A stretch of 64,000 nt of DNA from positions 62,001 to 126,000 of IMG/VR virus record IMGVR_UViG_3300036715_000153; one strand, given 5' to 3'. A program made the translations under genes and the position numbers. The notes under the pieces are model-generated. The model had not been told where the DNA came from. It did not search any database and saw only the letters and a program-made list of their open reading frames with translations. Origin of the DNA: a virus. This document shows, piece by piece, positions 61,988 through 64,000 of the stretch (position 1 is the first letter of the stretch; the number at the start of each line of letters is the position of its first letter).

Positions 61988-62946
61988 TTGAACTCGACTC
62001 CCGACATAACTTCAATGGAAAATGCTGCCATATTTAACTCTTGGTCAGGACACGTTACAGACTTATATTGATACTCGGCGATAATTAATACTATCTGCGG
62101 AATGCTCTGTGGCTCAACTAAGTCATACATCGAATCATACATCGCGCGGAATACAGCATCGGTAGACATCGTTCCAATGTTCTCTGCAATCCACTTACGC
62201 GCATCTTTAAATGACTTAGCCTTAAGAGCTGCAGTAAACGCATCAATGCTATTATTAGATCCGTACTTAACCACATCTCCGTCGATCTTCCCAGTAGCAG
62301 AAGCATAACGTTGTAGTTCGTTGAGCGTTCGACGATAGTCTGGAAAATGTTTAGTGATTACTTCTACGAGTGCTCGTTTATCGAACCCGATACCCTCGTT
62401 AGTGAGGATCGCTCCAGCACGATCAAACATTTGCTTAGCTAACGCTGGCTTATCTTCATTGTTAATATGGAAATCAATAACAGAACAGCGGGAGTGTATT
62501 GGCTGAATAATACGATTAGGAAAGTTACAAGTAAGAAAGAATCTAACATGTTGAGAATATTCCTCCATGAACGCCCTGAAGGCAGATTGTAAAATAGGTG
62601 TCGATGAATCAAACTCATCGCAAATAATAACCTTAGTATTACCAGACAAAGACACGCTAGATGCGTATTGAGTCATCGTGGTTCTCAGGACATCGATACC
62701 TCGATCGTTTGATAGGTTTAGTAAGATGAAGTCAAACCCGAGTTCGTTACACAGTGCCTTGGCAATAGTTGTTTTGCCTTGCCCGGCGCCGCCAGACAGT
62801 AGTAGGTGTGGTGTATCCTTGCGCTCGACGTAACCTTTAAAAATGTCTTTAATGTTCTTCGGCAGTACACATGCGTCGATTGTAATTGGACGGTATGCTT
62901 CTGTCCAAATAGATTCCATGGGGTGAGTCTTCGTCACTTCGTTCAT
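61984..62946 (-). CDS. gp44: Clamp-loader large subunit gp44
   Basis: 320 residues (T4: 319). Walker A GGAGQGKTT (52-60), Walker B VIICDEFD (106-113), and the trans-acting SRC motif (152-154, HSRCSVIDF). The rest is the helical collar. With gp62 it hydrolyses ATP to place the gp45 clamp on primed DNA. Confidence 0.94.
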   Translation of the reverse strand: MNEVTKTHPMESIWTEAYRPITIDACVLPKNIKDIFKGYVERKDTPHLLLSGGAGQGKTTIAKALCNELGFDFILLNLSNDRGIDVLRTTMTQYASSVSLSGNTKVIICDEFDSSTPILQSAFRAFMEEYSQHVRFFLTCNFPNRIIQPIHSRCSVIDFHINNEDKPALAKQMFDRAGAILTNEGIGFDKRALVEVITKHFPDYRRTLNELQRYASATGKIDGDVVKYGSNNSIDAFTAALKAKSFKDARKWIAENIGTMSTDAVFRAMYDSMYDLVEPQSIPQIVLIIAEYQYKSVTCPDQELNMAAFSIEVMSGVEFK

Positions 62947-62995
62947 ATTATATTCCTGTGGTTATTCGTTAGGGTGGAATCTCGCCACCCAGATG

Positions 62996-63685
62996 TTAGT
63001 TTTGTGCTACTTTGCTACTTGCTTCCATTGCCACAAACAGTGCCATACGAGCCGAAGTAAACTTCACCAGACCTTTAAAGGAGATGTTAACCGTATACTC
63101 GTCTGCCAGCAGTTTCAAGTTCTCGACACGCAAATCCACAGTGTATGTTGATTGTGGCTCATCGCTTACAGGGATAGTCATTACGTTAGCACTAGGGTTT
63201 TTCTTGTCACATACATTAATAGAGATGCCATCTCCAGATCCAATTACTTGGATATCTGGTGCACCGATAACTCCAGATGCCTTAATGATTTGAGCAAGCG
63301 TGTCCGCAGTCAGCTTAAACGTCGCATCCCATGATGGATCGGGGTTTGCCTTGGATGGATATACCAACAACTCTTTAGCAGATGCAACATACTTGAGCTT
63401 AGTGCCTTTCGTTTGACCGGATTCTGTAATCGTTACAAACTTTTCTGTGAACGTTAACTCTGGAGTCTTAAACAATGTAAGCGATGCGAGCAGCTCACCT
63501 AGGTTGTAGACCGGGAACTCAACAGGGAACGTTTCCGCGACCTCAGATTTAAACACAACGTTCTTGCCTACGCTCATGCTCCAGATAAGATTGCTATCCT
63601 CACGAATTAACATGTTCTGGTTTACAGAATAAGCCATACGCATCAACTCTACTGTTTCTTTACTTAGTACGATACTCTTTGACAT
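62996..63685 (-). CDS. gp45: Sliding clamp gp45
   Basis: 229 residues (T4: 228). VLSKETVELMRMAYSVNQNM opens; FPVYNLGELLASLTLFKTPE (56-75), KYVASAKELLVYPSK and NLKLLADEYTVNISFKGLVK mark the two-domain clamp fold. It forms a trimeric ring for polymerase processivity and late transcription via gp33. A strong sigma70-like promoter precedes it and a hairpin (GGGTGG / CCACCC) lies between it and gp44. Confidence 0.92.
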   Translation of the reverse strand: MSKSIVLSKETVELMRMAYSVNQNMLIREDSNLIWSMSVGKNVVFKSEVAETFPVEFPVYNLGELLASLTLFKTPELTFTEKFVTITESGQTKGTKLKYVASAKELLVYPSKANPDPSWDATFKLTADTLAQIIKASGVIGAPDIQVIGSGDGISINVCDKKNPSANVMTIPVSDEPQSTYTVDLRVENLKLLADEYTVNISFKGLVKFTSARMALFVAMEASSKVAQN

Positions 63686-63717
63686 CTTATATTCCTCTTC
63701 TTTGTTGTTAGTTAATC

Positions 63718-63746
63718 ATTATATTATACGACTGGGGTGTTGTCAA
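63718..63746 (-). promoter_or_regulatory. Sigma70-like promoter before the clamp operon
   Basis: Minus-strand TTGACA (63746-63741), 17-nt spacer, TATAAT (63723-63718). It lies within the end of the upstream ClpP-like gene and would drive gp45-gp44-gp62-regA. A second TATAAT at 63728-63723 overlaps it. Confidence 0.75.
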
Positions 63747-63999
63747 CTTCATTTTCGTTTAATGGCATTTCTGCATTCTCGGGCAATTCTAATAACTTAG
63801 ACAATGCTCCGTTGTAGAGTATATCAAGGTTGTCGTGTAGATAGCCATCAAACATACCGTGTTTGATCGATTCTTCTGCATCCATAAACACATCACAATC
63901 TTTAACTAGGTGCTTTTTGATGTATTTGATATCTTTGCCCGTTTCTTTGACGTACGTATTAACGATACGCTTTGCTGTCATCTCAAAGTCTTTAACGCG
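63724..63999 (-). CDS. ClpP-like serine protease, C-terminal part (start beyond window)
   Basis: The frame is open to the right edge, so the N-terminus with the catalytic Ser and His is out of view. The visible end, FEMTAKRIVNTYVKETGKDI then KYIKKHLVKDCDVFMDAEES and IKHGMFDGYL, matches ClpP C-termini: a long helix, TGK, and A-E-E-x3-G-x2-D. A methionine at 63981 is probably internal. It could be a Clp-type housekeeping protease or a head protease relative. Confidence 0.7.
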   Translation of the reverse strand, partial: RVKDFEMTAKRIVNTYVKETGKDIKYIKKHLVKDCDVFMDAEESIKHGMFDGYLHDNLDILYNGALSKLLELPENAEMPLNENEVDNTPVV

Positions 64000-64000
64000 A

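Noticed and set aside
62971-62991. GGGTGG / CCACCC hairpin between gp45 and gp44 as a terminator
   Set aside because: No U-tract follows on the minus strand and the clamp genes are expected to be co-transcribed; it may at most tune translation or processing.

Overview
The window is part of the genome of a large T4-like tailed phage (myovirus). It carries recognisable T4 homologues in T4-like blocks: baseplate wedge gp25-gp6-gp7-gp8, neck and terminase gp13-gp14-gp15-TerS-TerL, replication gp33-gp59-gp32, hub and tube gp26, gp29, gp54, gp48, gp53, gp27 and gp5, head completion gp4, primase gp61, and the gp45-gp44-gp62-RegA module. The DNA is AT-rich, genes abut or overlap by 1-17 nt, and several accessory genes (ThyX, dimeric dUTPase, NrdA/NrdB, a SegE-like GIY-YIG nuclease, a ClpP-like protein) are of the kind seen in aquatic T4-like phages. 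The host cannot be read from the sequence.

Layout. 1-33.3 kb (minus): fibre and adhesin genes, a lysis-like group of small membrane proteins with a cysteine-amidase-like enzyme (4.8-8.3 kb), more fibre genes, the two halves of TerL, TerS, neck proteins, then the baseplate wedge. 33.4-43.2 kb (plus): nucleotide metabolism, late-transcription and helicase-loading accessories, SSB, hub gene 26 with a probable -1 frameshift, tape measure. 43.2-45.3 kb (minus): tail-tube initiator gp54, an unassigned conserved protein, gp4. 45.3-51.5 kb (plus): gp48, gp53, gp27, gp5 and an M15 endolysin. 51.6-64 kb (minus): a split AAA ATPase, a row of enzymes with T4 internal-protein-like N-termini, primase, small regulators, and the clamp/clamp-loader/RegA block, ending in a ClpP-like gene cut by the window edge.

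The most unusual feature is at 14.4-18.1 kb. TerL is encoded as two ORFs that carry the two halves of an atypically split intein (N-half 38 aa, C-half about 109 aa), like the AceL-TerL split intein. Between the halves, on the opposite strand, sits an IS605-type insertion with an intact TnpB RNA-guided nuclease gene and a decayed tnpA remnant, bounded by copies of a hairpin repeat. The nuclease occupies the place a homing endonuclease would have. A second, even more extreme split intein (14-aa N-half) interrupts the Walker A motif of the AAA ATPase at 51.9-53.9 kb. The same hairpin repeat recurs at five places.

Regulation. Two promoter classes can be seen. One is a late-type core (TATAAATA, or more often AACTAAAT), mostly 26-35 nt before the start codons of structural genes. 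The other is sigma70-like TTGAC(A/T)-N16/17-TATAAT promoters, three of which share an A/T-rich AGGTTGA lead-in, in front of early-type or replication genes.
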